The notes under the pieces were generated by a model. That model was not told the origin of the DNA. It saw nothing but the letters and a program-made list of their open reading frames with translations, and ran no database searches. A program made the position numbers and the translations under genes. This document shows positions 17,179-26,864 of a DNA stretch of 64,000 nt, one piece after another. The number at the start of each line of letters is the position of its first letter. Within the stretch, counting starts at the first letter, position 1. Source of the stretch: Desulfuromonadaceae bacterium (GTDB taxonomy: Bacteria; Desulfobacterota; Desulfuromonadia; Desulfuromonadales; JAHYIW01); the NCBI GenBank assembly GCA_019429445.1, contig JAHYIW010000003.1, positions 62,001 to 126,000 of the forward strand, read 5' to 3'.

Positions 17179-17757
17179 TCAATCAACCTCCACGGGTTGG
17201 CTGTTGGTCGGGAGCGTTTTGCTGTCAACTAACTGTTTAGCAGGAAATATCCTGCGGATCACCACAAAAAAGACCGGGACCAGAAAAATTGCCAGAACGG
17301 TGGCGGTGAGCATCCCGCCGTTCACCGCGGTCCCCATGGCGTTCTGCGCTCCTGACCCGGCTCCGCTATTGAGCGCAAGGGGCAGGACCCCGAAGAAAAA
17401 GGCGAGCGAGGTCATCAGGATCGGACGCAGCCGCAGCCGGGCTCCCTCCAGGGTGGCCTCGATCAACCCCTTGCCGTGCTCCATCTGCTCCTTGGCGAAC
17501 TCGACGATCAGGATGGCATTTTTCGACGCGAGCCCGACGGTGGTGAGGATGGCAATCTGGAAGTACACGTCGTTGGCGAAACCGCGTGAGGTCGCGGCCA
17601 GCACCGCCCCGACAATCCCCAGCGGCACGACGAGCATGACCGAGACGGGGACCGCCCAACTCTCATAAAGGGCCGCCAGACAAAGGAAGACCACCAGCAA
17701 TGAGATGGCATAGAGCGCCGGAGCCTGGGCTCCGGCCTGACGCTCTTCGTAGCCCAT
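17179..17757 (-). pseudogene. C-terminal fragment of an RND (AcrB/MexB-type) pump
   Basis: This 192-codon frame matches only the last fifth of an RND transporter of about 1040 residues: '[18 protein letters not shown]', '[11 protein letters not shown]', '[18 protein letters not shown]', '[20 protein letters not shown]' and '[12 protein letters not shown]'. Homology starts abruptly at the first codon. The sequence upstream (17758-17891) is palindromic intergenic DNA without any RND coding sequence, so the 5' part is deleted. It keeps four of twelve membrane helices and cannot work as a pump. Confidence 0.88.
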
Positions 17758-17780
17758 ATTTAATCAAAAGTTGGGTCTAA

Positions 17781-17849
17781 TTCCCCGCAGCTTGCTGCGC
17801 GCGTTAGTAAGGGTTGTAGGCTGTTGATCCCCGGCAGCTTGCTGCGGGG
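17781..17849. repeat. two copies of a GCAGCTTGCTGC palindrome
   Basis: CCCCGCAGCTTGCTGCG (17783-17799) and CCCCGGCAGCTTGCTGCGGGG (17829-17849, a stem with one bulge) lie 30 bases apart. They sit right at the broken end of the RND fragment, downstream of uvrA. They look like a small dispersed REP-type element. The second copy could also form a weak uvrA terminator structure. Confidence 0.55.
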
Positions 17850-17891
17850 TAGTTCATTCCTCTCCGCCGGAAATTTTTACACGGACAATTT

Positions 17892-20705
<2,814 letters not shown>

Positions 20706-20721
20706 GAGGTTAACTTTCAGC

Positions 20722-21732
20722 TCAAAGATGAGAGCTTTTTTGTGTCATTTCTTCCGCCATCCGCACCGCTGCCACCAGGCTCGCGAAGCTTGCCGTGCCG
20801 GTGCCGACCAGATCGTAGGCGGTTCCGTGATCGACCGAGGTGCGGATGATCGGTAATCCTAAAGTGACGTTCACGCCATCCTCAAAATGCAGCAGTTTAA
20901 GGGGGATTAACCCCTGATCGTGATACATACAGATGACCGCGTCGTAAGCACCACGTGCTGCAAAATGGAAGAGAGTATCGGCGCTGTGTGGCCCGCTGGC
21001 GTTGATTCCGGCGGCGCGGGCGGCGGCAATCGCCGGAACGATCAGACGTTCTTCCTCGTCGCCAAACAGCCCACTCTCCCCGGCATGGGGGTTGAGCGCC
21101 AGGACTGCCAGCTGCGGGGTGCGCACCCCGCAGTAGTCGCGCAACGCCTGATCGGTGATGCGGATGGTTGCCTCGATCTCCGCGCGACTCAAGGTTGCGG
21201 GAACGGCGGAAAGGGGCAGATGAGTGGTCACCAGGCAGACGCGTAATCGCGCTCCGGCCAACATCATGACCACCTTCTCCACCTGGCAACGTTCCGCCAG
21301 CAGCTCGGTATGGCCAGGGAAATTGCACCCGGCGCTGCGGATCGCCGCCTTGTTGATCGGCGCGGTCACCAGCCCGGCGGCCTGACCGCTGCGGCAGGCC
21401 TGACAACCCCACTCGATATAGTCGAGCATCGCCCGGCCACAGGCGAGGTCCGGTTGACCGGGGAGCAGGGTTTCCACCGCTAATTGCGACAGATTTTTTA
21501 CCGCCAGTTCCCGACCGGCCAGGTGTAAACGATGGGTAAGCAGCGGTGCCCCTGGGACGGCTTCAGTCCGGGCCGCGACATGAAACACCCTGGCAGCCTG
21601 GGCGAGCACGGCGACATCCCCCGCCACAATCACTGGTCGTGTCGAGCTCAACGCTCCCGCAAGGAGAGCCTGAATAATAATTTCGGGACCGATCCCGGTC
21701 GGATCGCCCATGGTAATCAACAGTGGTTTCAT
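20722..21732 (-). CDS. pdxA: 4-hydroxythreonine-4-phosphate dehydrogenase PdxA
   Basis: The 336-residue enzyme of pyridoxal-5'-phosphate synthesis oxidises 4-phosphohydroxy-L-threonine. The start region is '[16 protein letters not shown]'; the metal-binding histidines lie in 'GHTELLAE', 'GPHSADTLF' and '[11 protein letters not shown]'. The conserved end '[16 protein letters not shown]' is present. I chose the ATG at 21732, where homology begins, rather than the in-frame start at 21789. It probably shares a transcript with uvrA. Confidence 0.93.
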   Translation of the reverse strand: MKPLLITMGDPTGIGPEIIIQALLAGALSSTRPVIVAGDVAVLAQAARVFHVAARTEAVPGAPLLTHRLHLAGRELAVKNLSQLAVETLLPGQPDLACGRAMLDYIEWGCQACRSGQAAGLVTAPINKAAIRSAGCNFPGHTELLAERCQVEKVVMMLAGARLRVCLVTTHLPLSAVPATLSRAEIEATIRITDQALRDYCGVRTPQLAVLALNPHAGESGLFGDEEERLIVPAIAAARAAGINASGPHSADTLFHFAARGAYDAVICMYHDQGLIPLKLLHFEDGVNVTLGLPIIRTSVDHGTAYDLVGTGTASFASLVAAVRMAEEMTQKSSHL

Positions 21733-21986
21733 TTCGCTCTCGCTACAGTTAAAAGACACAGTATAGAATAGCCGGGTGTGCAAACTCAATCGTAATCACT
21801 GTCGATCAAAGCATATCTGCGCCCCGGCGGTGCCAATTAATCAGCCGTTTTTGCCAGGGGGGAATGATAATTAATAGTGGTGAGGAATGATTTTATCAGC
21901 TAAACTTGGTGCGACGCAAAATGGTTTGCTCTCATACCTGACCCGGCGGACGATGTGAAATTCCGTGGTTACGAGGTAGATCGAAG

Positions 21987-23711
21987 ATGATGTTGCAACT
22001 GCTCACCGGGCTGGCGACGGTTTTTCTCGGCGCGTTGATCGGCGGTCGACTTGCTTCAATGTGTTATGTGCCGCGCGTAACCGGGTATCTACTGGTTGGC
22101 CTGCTGATCGGCCCGTCGATGTCCGGGCTTCTTGGGCTTCCGTCGCTCTTGACCGGGGCCGCGCTGGAAGAGATGCGGATCATCGCCGATGTTGCGCTGG
22201 CCTTGATTCTGATGAATATTGGCGGGTCGTTCGAACTTGAAAATCTGCGCCGCTGGGGACGTCGCTTGTTGATTTTTTCCGCCACCGAGATTCTCGTTAC
22301 CTTCTTTTCGGTCGCGCTGGCGACTGGTCTGCTCAATCAGTTTTACCTGCATCATATAATTTCCGGTCTGTCCCTGTGGGAGACGTCACTTTTTTCTGCC
22401 ATTTTTCTTGGCATCATCGCCTCGGCGACCGCTCCTGCGGTCACGATGATGGTTGTCCGCGAATACGAAGCGGAGGGCCCCGTGACCAGCACCATTCTAA
22501 CGCTGATCGGTCTCAACAATCTGGTTGCGGTGCTCAGCTTTGTGATCGTGACATACTCCCTGCTTCGCCCCGAAGAGGGTGTCGCTGTATTGTTGCTGAA
22601 AACCTGCGGGCCACTGCTCATCGGCTCCGTTTTTGGCTTTTTCCTCGCCGCCTGGGCGCAGCGACTGGAACTACCGAGCGAACACAAAACACTCCTGCTC
22701 GGCGGTGTCATCAGTTGCACGGCGCTCTGCCGTTATCTACAGGTTGATTTCCTGCTGGCTAATCTCATGCTCGGCATGGTTCTCGCCAACAGCTCACCGC
22801 GCTGGCACCGGCTACAGGAGAGCTTGCGTCACATCGATTATCCGCTCTATGTTGTATTTTTTGTCTTTGCCGGAGCGACGCTGCATATAGAAACACTCAG
22901 CCAGATCGGATTGATCGGTGTGGCTTATGTCCTCGCCCGAACCCTTGGCAAGTGGCTTGGCAGTCGTTGCGGTGCACAACTCGGCGGTTTCGGCAAACGT
23001 GAGCGGGCCTATGCGGGGATAACGATGCTTGCTCAGGGCGGAGTCGCGATCGGTCTTGCCGGCCAGATCGCGTATCAATGGCCGACCGGCGGCCACCTGA
23101 TTGAAACTATCGTCCTTGGCGCGGTAGTGATCTTTGAATTGATCGGACCGCTGGCGATTCGCCACGGCCTGGTTCAAGCCGGGGAGGTTCCGCTCCTCTC
23201 CCTGCTGCAGAAGCGCGCCCCCCTCAGGACCATGGAGGGGTTGCATAATGTCGCCCAGCACTTCCGTGCGGCGCTTGGGCTACCAGGACATAATTTCAGC
23301 GATCCAGGCGACATCCACGTCCGCCACATCATGCGTCAGAATATTGAAACTGTGCGCAATGACACACCCTACTACGATCTGCTCAAATTTATTTCCCACA
23401 GCCGCTATGACCGTTTTCCGGTGGTTGATGCCGAACAGCGTTTTCTCGGTATGATCAACTACACTGAAATTCGCGACCTGCTCTTTGAACCGACCCTTGC
23501 GCCGTTGGTCGTTGCAGGGGATCTTACCGCCGCCAACCCTCATGCGATCAACCCCGAACAATCGTTGCGCGAAGCGTTGAAGGTGCTGCAACTGAACCGT
23601 AATATCAGCTATTTTCCGGTTGTCAGCAAAGATGAGCCGGACCGTCTTCTCGGCATCCTCAGCCAGAACGATGTCCTTGCCGCCTTCCGCCGGTTGAAAG
23701 CCGACCCATGA
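21987..23711 (+). CDS. CPA2-type cation/proton antiporter with CBS pair
   Basis: The 574-residue protein has about 12 membrane segments in the Na+/H+ exchanger fold (residues 1-400; 'VPRVTGYLLVGLLIGP', 'GIIASATAPAVTMMVVREY', 'TMLAQGGVAIGLAGQIAY'). A cytoplasmic tail (about 435-570) holds two CBS motifs ('SRYDRFPVVDAEQRFLGMINY', 'ISYFPVV...LLGILSQND'). CBS pairs bind adenosine nucleotides and would gate transport by energy state. Ion specificity is not readable. It stands alone, transcribed divergently from pdxA, and ends in a hairpin terminator. Confidence 0.87.
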   Translation: MMLQLLTGLATVFLGALIGGRLASMCYVPRVTGYLLVGLLIGPSMSGLLGLPSLLTGAALEEMRIIADVALALILMNIGGSFELENLRRWGRRLLIFSATEILVTFFSVALATGLLNQFYLHHIISGLSLWETSLFSAIFLGIIASATAPAVTMMVVREYEAEGPVTSTILTLIGLNNLVAVLSFVIVTYSLLRPEEGVAVLLLKTCGPLLIGSVFGFFLAAWAQRLELPSEHKTLLLGGVISCTALCRYLQVDFLLANLMLGMVLANSSPRWHRLQESLRHIDYPLYVVFFVFAGATLHIETLSQIGLIGVAYVLARTLGKWLGSRCGAQLGGFGKRERAYAGITMLAQGGVAIGLAGQIAYQWPTGGHLIETIVLGAVVIFELIGPLAIRHGLVQAGEVPLLSLLQKRAPLRTMEGLHNVAQHFRAALGLPGHNFSDPGDIHVRHIMRQNIETVRNDTPYYDLLKFISHSRYDRFPVVDAEQRFLGMINYTEIRDLLFEPTLAPLVVAGDLTAANPHAINPEQSLREALKVLQLNRNISYFPVVSKDEPDRLLGILSQNDVLAAFRRLKADP

Positions 23712-23715
23712 AAAA

Positions 23716-23742
23716 GGGGGCGGCAATCGTTTGCCGTCCCCC
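23716..23742. terminator. bidirectional hairpin between antiporter and cpoB
   Basis: GGGGGCGGCAA and TTGCCGTCCCCC pair with one bulged base around a 4-base loop. On the minus strand it is followed by a run of T, so it should end the pal-cpoB transcript. It may also stop the antiporter transcript. Confidence 0.6.
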
Positions 23743-23767
23743 TGCTTTCTCGAAAATTGCGCTGCCC

Positions 23768-24604
23768 TTATTTCTTTGTTTCCCACTCTTCGAGGCGAGC
23801 CTCAGCCTTGCGCGCTTCTGCCACTTCAGGATACTTGCTCAGCAGTTGCCGCAAAATCACTTTGCCGCTTGCGGTATCACCCAACAGATGGAATGCGGTT
23901 CCCTGCATCAACAGCGCCGCGGGCAATTTCGCGTGACCGGGGTAATTGTCGATCACGTGTTGAAATTGAAGAATTGCCTGGTCGAACTTCTTCTCGGCGA
24001 AATAGGCTTCACCGATCCAGTAGCTGGCATTGCCGCACAGCGGGTGATTGGTAAAGTGCTCGATAAAAACACCCAGCCGTTCACGCGCGGCGGCATATTC
24101 TCCCTGCTCACGCAGTAATTTGAGCGCCGCCTGGTAGAAGGCTTCGGGAGCGGTGTCGGTAGTGATCGTAACCTTTTCGGGGGGTAAGGGAGTCGCCGTA
24201 CTCACGGGAGGCTGGTCGGCTTTGGCACTTTCAAGTGCCGCCAGCCGATTTTCGAGCGCGGCCAGTTTGATGCTCAACTCGTCCTGAGTTAAGCCCAGGC
24301 CGGCGGCCAGCTGGTTGTTGGTTCGTGAAAAATCTTCCAGCCGCCCGTAGAATGACTGAAACTCGACGCGGAAGGCATCGAGATGCACCTGCTGATCAGC
24401 GGCACGCCGGTGCAGCTCATTGAGGCGTTCCTGAGTCTCGGTGCTGCGCTCCAGGCGCAACGCAGCCAGCCCCCGTTCCGTTTCGGCAAGGCGACGTTTC
24501 ATTTCACTCAGGTTGCGTTCCATCGTCAGCTGCTGGCTCGTAGCGAGACAGCCGCTCAAGGTCAGCAGAACAACAAGTGCAGCGACCCAGATACCCTGTT
24601 TCAT
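23768..24604 (-). CDS. cpoB: Tol-Pal system protein CpoB (YbgF)
   Basis: The 278-residue protein has a signal ending in 'LTLSGC', suggesting a lipoprotein form (E. coli CpoB is soluble periplasmic). A trimeric coiled coil (about 25-130) is followed by a Pro-rich linker and a TPR domain (about 155-278: 'FYQAALKLLREQGEYAAAR', 'YWIGEAYFAEKKFDQAILQFQ', 'ALLMQGTAFHLLGD'). It coordinates Tol-driven constriction with peptidoglycan synthesis. The ATG at 24604 follows GGAG at 8 bases. It is directly downstream of pal. A second cpoB-like gene lies at 55920-56573. Confidence 0.85.
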   Translation of the reverse strand: MKQGIWVAALVVLLTLSGCLATSQQLTMERNLSEMKRRLAETERGLAALRLERSTETQERLNELHRRAADQQVHLDAFRVEFQSFYGRLEDFSRTNNQLAAGLGLTQDELSIKLAALENRLAALESAKADQPPVSTATPLPPEKVTITTDTAPEAFYQAALKLLREQGEYAAARERLGVFIEHFTNHPLCGNASYWIGEAYFAEKKFDQAILQFQHVIDNYPGHAKLPAALLMQGTAFHLLGDTASGKVILRQLLSKYPEVAEARKAEARLEEWETKK

Positions 24605-24624
24605 GATCTTGAGCTCCAAATAAC

Positions 24625-24646
24625 TGAGGCCGCGTAAGCGGCCTCA
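24625..24646 (-). terminator. hairpin between pal and cpoB
   Basis: TGAGGCCGC and GCGGCCTCA pair perfectly around a GTAA loop. There is no long T run behind it on the minus strand, so it may act as an mRNA-processing or attenuation structure rather than a full terminator. Confidence 0.45.
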
Positions 24647-24661
24647 GGGGGGGTCTCATTG

Positions 24662-25315
24662 TTAGCGACTGATGAATTCCGCCCGCCGGTTCTTGGCCCA
24701 GGCCGCCTCATTGCTGTTCGGATCAAGCGGTCGTTCCTCGCCGTAGGAAATCATCGTCAGGCGCGAGGTGTCAACCCCAAGAGATTGCAGATAGCGTTTG
24801 GCAGCGATTGCGCGCCGCTCGCCGAGAGCCAGATTGTACTCATCGGAACCGCGCTCATCACAGTGACCTTCGATGCGAATTCGTGCATTCGGGTTGGCCT
24901 TCAGATACGCCGCGTTACCGGCCAGGGTCATCCGGGCTTCTTCCGACAGTTCGTAACGGTCAAAATCAAAGTGAATCCGCTTCAGACTGCTGATCTGGGC
25001 GCCCTCAGCACCAGCCGAGGCACTTGCTCCACTGTCAGTCATCGCACTGCTTTCAGTCATTGACCCGCGCGCAGTACTGGAATCACCCACCGCCTGCTCC
25101 GTAAAGCCGGTGGATCCGGCAACGCCACCTTGCGCCCCGCTACTCGCGGCTGAGGAACCGGTGCTGGCGGCACTTTCAGACGTCGCTGCTTGCGTGCTGT
25201 CGGCCTTTGCAGCCGTCTCTTCGCCACCGTTTGTCGCCTGCATGGCGCACCCCGAGGCCAACGCTACACAAGCGGCCAATACCAATAAACGAATCACTGA
25301 TTTTTTCAATTGCAT
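24662..25315 (-). CDS. pal: peptidoglycan-associated lipoprotein Pal
   Basis: The 217-residue lipoprotein has signal 'LALASGCAMQ' and a long low-complexity Ala/Ser/Gly/Thr linker (about 25-100). The OmpA-type domain shows 'HFDFDRYELSEEAR', 'IRIEGHCDERGSDEYNLALGERRA' and 'TMISYGEERPLDP', with the peptidoglycan-binding Asp and Arg. It anchors the outer membrane to the wall. Start chosen at 25315 after AAGGAG. The linker is much longer than in E. coli Pal. The tolQRAB genes that usually precede pal are absent here. Confidence 0.92.
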   Translation of the reverse strand: MQLKKSVIRLLVLAACVALASGCAMQATNGGEETAAKADSTQAATSESAASTGSSAASSGAQGGVAGSTGFTEQAVGDSSTARGSMTESSAMTDSGASASAGAEGAQISSLKRIHFDFDRYELSEEARMTLAGNAAYLKANPNARIRIEGHCDERGSDEYNLALGERRAIAAKRYLQSLGVDTSRLTMISYGEERPLDPNSNEAAWAKNRRAEFISR

Positions 25316-25741
25316 CTCTCCGCTCCTTTCGAACAAAAAATAACTAATCGGTTAATGACTCTCATTTATACTCCGCAAAATAGTGTTTAATTATACAGAA
25401 TAGGCGAAGGATTACAACCCACATTACCGCATTACCGTATTACCAAGGAAAATATGTGGAGAGAACCCCGGTCACGGCATATTATGGAACTGAACACCAC
25501 CGGGAATGAGACCCTGACCATCAAAACCAACCGGCCACCACTAATGTCTAAGAGCGCAACGATAAAAATTTCATTGTCGTTAGCTGTTATTCCCGCTATT
25601 CTTGCCCGGATCACACCAGTTTCCACGATAAAATCCCATATAATTACTGGATCTGCAAAAAAAATTGCACAACCGGATGCTTGAGAGGATCGTGCCATCA
25701 GGCGGCGTCCCGGCGGTTAGTGCCCAGTTACGGAGATCACT
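25316..25741. other. 426-base divergent intergenic region, no gene recognised
   Basis: It separates divergent pal and the Gdx gene. Short frames exist on both strands (about 76 and 88 codons) but neither resembles a known protein, and they overlap each other. A small tandem of ATTACC units lies at about 25423-25441. I looked for guanidine riboswitch signatures because the next gene is a Gdx-type exporter and did not find one. Confidence 0.5.
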
Positions 25742-26059
25742 ATGGCATGGGTTTACCTGATTTTTGCTGGCCTCTCCGAGATCGGTTGGCCGGTCGGCCT
25801 GAAGATGGCACAAACACCCGAAACCCGGTGGTCGGGGATTGGGGTCGCGGTTGTGTTCATGGCAGTCAGTGGATTTCTTCTTTGGCTGGCTCAGCGACAA
25901 ATTCCCATCGGTACGGCCTATGCCGTCTGGACAGGCATCGGCGCTGCTGGAACTTTTTTTGTCGGGGTTCTCTGTTATGGCGATCCAGCCTCAATGACCA
26001 GATATATAGGTGTGGCACTTATCGTGGCTGGGGTTGCCACGCTCAACGTGGCACATTGA
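25742..26059 (+). CDS. gdx: SMR-family guanidinium exporter (Gdx/SugE)
   Basis: The 105-residue protein has four membrane segments and the Gdx-subtype markers: the proton/substrate Glu13 in 'AGLSEIGWPVGLK', 'IPIGTAYAVWTGIGAAGT' and 'LIVAGVATLNV'. Gdx proteins work as dual-topology dimers exchanging guanidinium for protons, unlike the broad-spectrum EmrE/Qac subtype. It is preceded by 'ACGGAG' 7 bases before the ATG. It is a single gene followed by a remnant of another small membrane family. Confidence 0.88.
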   Translation: MAWVYLIFAGLSEIGWPVGLKMAQTPETRWSGIGVAVVFMAVSGFLLWLAQRQIPIGTAYAVWTGIGAAGTFFVGVLCYGDPASMTRYIGVALIVAGVATLNVAH

Positions 26060-26099
26060 TCCATGTCAAGCGTTGTGTCTCGGCAAGGATAGGCATGCG

Positions 26100-26216
26100 A
26101 TGCCATTCGTCGGCCTCAAAATTCCCGTGGTGTTGCAGACCGTTGCGTTACTGACGTTGTCGAATGTATTTATGACGTTCGCCTGGTACGCACCGGAGTT
26201 TTTTCAGGAAGGCTGA
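26100..26216 (+). pseudogene. N-terminal remnant of a DUF486 (DMT-like) protein
   Basis: A 38-codon frame contains 'LLTLSNVFMTFAWY', the diagnostic first helix of DUF486 small membrane proteins (normally about 110 residues). After 'AWY' it diverges ('APEFFQEG') and stops, where family members continue with more helices. It ends 13 bases inside the convergent ferritin-like gene (26204). No further DUF486 sequence is seen. It could be a real short peptide, but a deletion remnant is more likely. Confidence 0.55.
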
Positions 26217-26674
26217 GTGCTGCGGAAATCTTTAATAAATTCGGTCAGCTGCGCGACATGTTCCTGGTCATGTTTGCCCAGTGCGGTAAGCATGTTCGTT
26301 AATGATTTGTGCTGACTGGCGACAGCGTTGGCCGCATGAACGGCCATAAAGTGTGATTCCAGCTGCTCGGCCAGGTCGAGCATTTTATTGGCGGTCAACA
26401 TTTCTTGCTCAACTCGGGTCAGGGCCGCGCGGACTTGACCATGCAGCGCCGCAACCCGCCGATCTTCTTCCCCCTCCTTATCAAGGCAAATTTCGTTGGT
26501 TGGCAACCGCAGCACAAAGCAAATGTGGCGCTCATGGCCGGTTTCATCAAGCGCCATCTGTGCCCAGAGGGCTTTCATCTTTGGCGTCGATGCGGACGAT
26601 TGCTCAAAGTTGCGATAAAGCTGACCGATCATGCTTTCGATCTCTGCGCAGAGTTGTAACGATTTTTTCAGCAT
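26204..26674 (-). CDS. ferritin-like/rubrerythrin-type diiron protein
   Basis: The 156-residue all-helical protein carries diiron-ligand motifs: a Glu in 'AEIESMIGQLY', 'MALDETGHERHI' (E..H), a Glu in 'RVEQEM', and 'QLESHFMAVHAANAV' with further E/H. It lacks the C-terminal rubredoxin domain of classical rubrerythrin. Such proteins handle peroxide or iron, but the exact function is not predictable. The ATG follows GAGAGGG. It is a single gene pointing away from the odhA operon, which starts 190 bases to its right. Confidence 0.75.
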   Translation of the reverse strand: MLKKSLQLCAEIESMIGQLYRNFEQSSASTPKMKALWAQMALDETGHERHICFVLRLPTNEICLDKEGEEDRRVAALHGQVRAALTRVEQEMLTANKMLDLAEQLESHFMAVHAANAVASQHKSLTNMLTALGKHDQEHVAQLTEFIKDFRSTQPS

Positions 26675-26864
26675 TGGCCCTCTCTCTTTTTGAGACAGGG
26701 GGAAGGATAGCAGGAACTGTCGCGGTGGCGAACGACAATTTCATCTGTCGACTTTTGCCGGTAACAAACGAAATAAGGCTCGACCTTTGTCGCTTTGCAT
26801 CGCTTCTTTGCCCTGATATACTTCTACTTCGATAAAGAAACCGCATTGTTTTGCAGGGGGAGTC

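Noticed and set aside
25432-25698. 88-codon minus-strand frame and a 76-codon plus-strand frame between pal and gdx
   Set aside because: They overlap each other, match no family I know, and only the plus-strand one has a weak ribosome binding site; chance frames in an AT-richer intergenic region are more likely.
25640-25741. Possible guanidine riboswitch before the Gdx exporter
   Set aside because: None of the conserved guanidine-I, -II (ACGR loops) or -III segments is recognisable; only a GC-rich leader is present.
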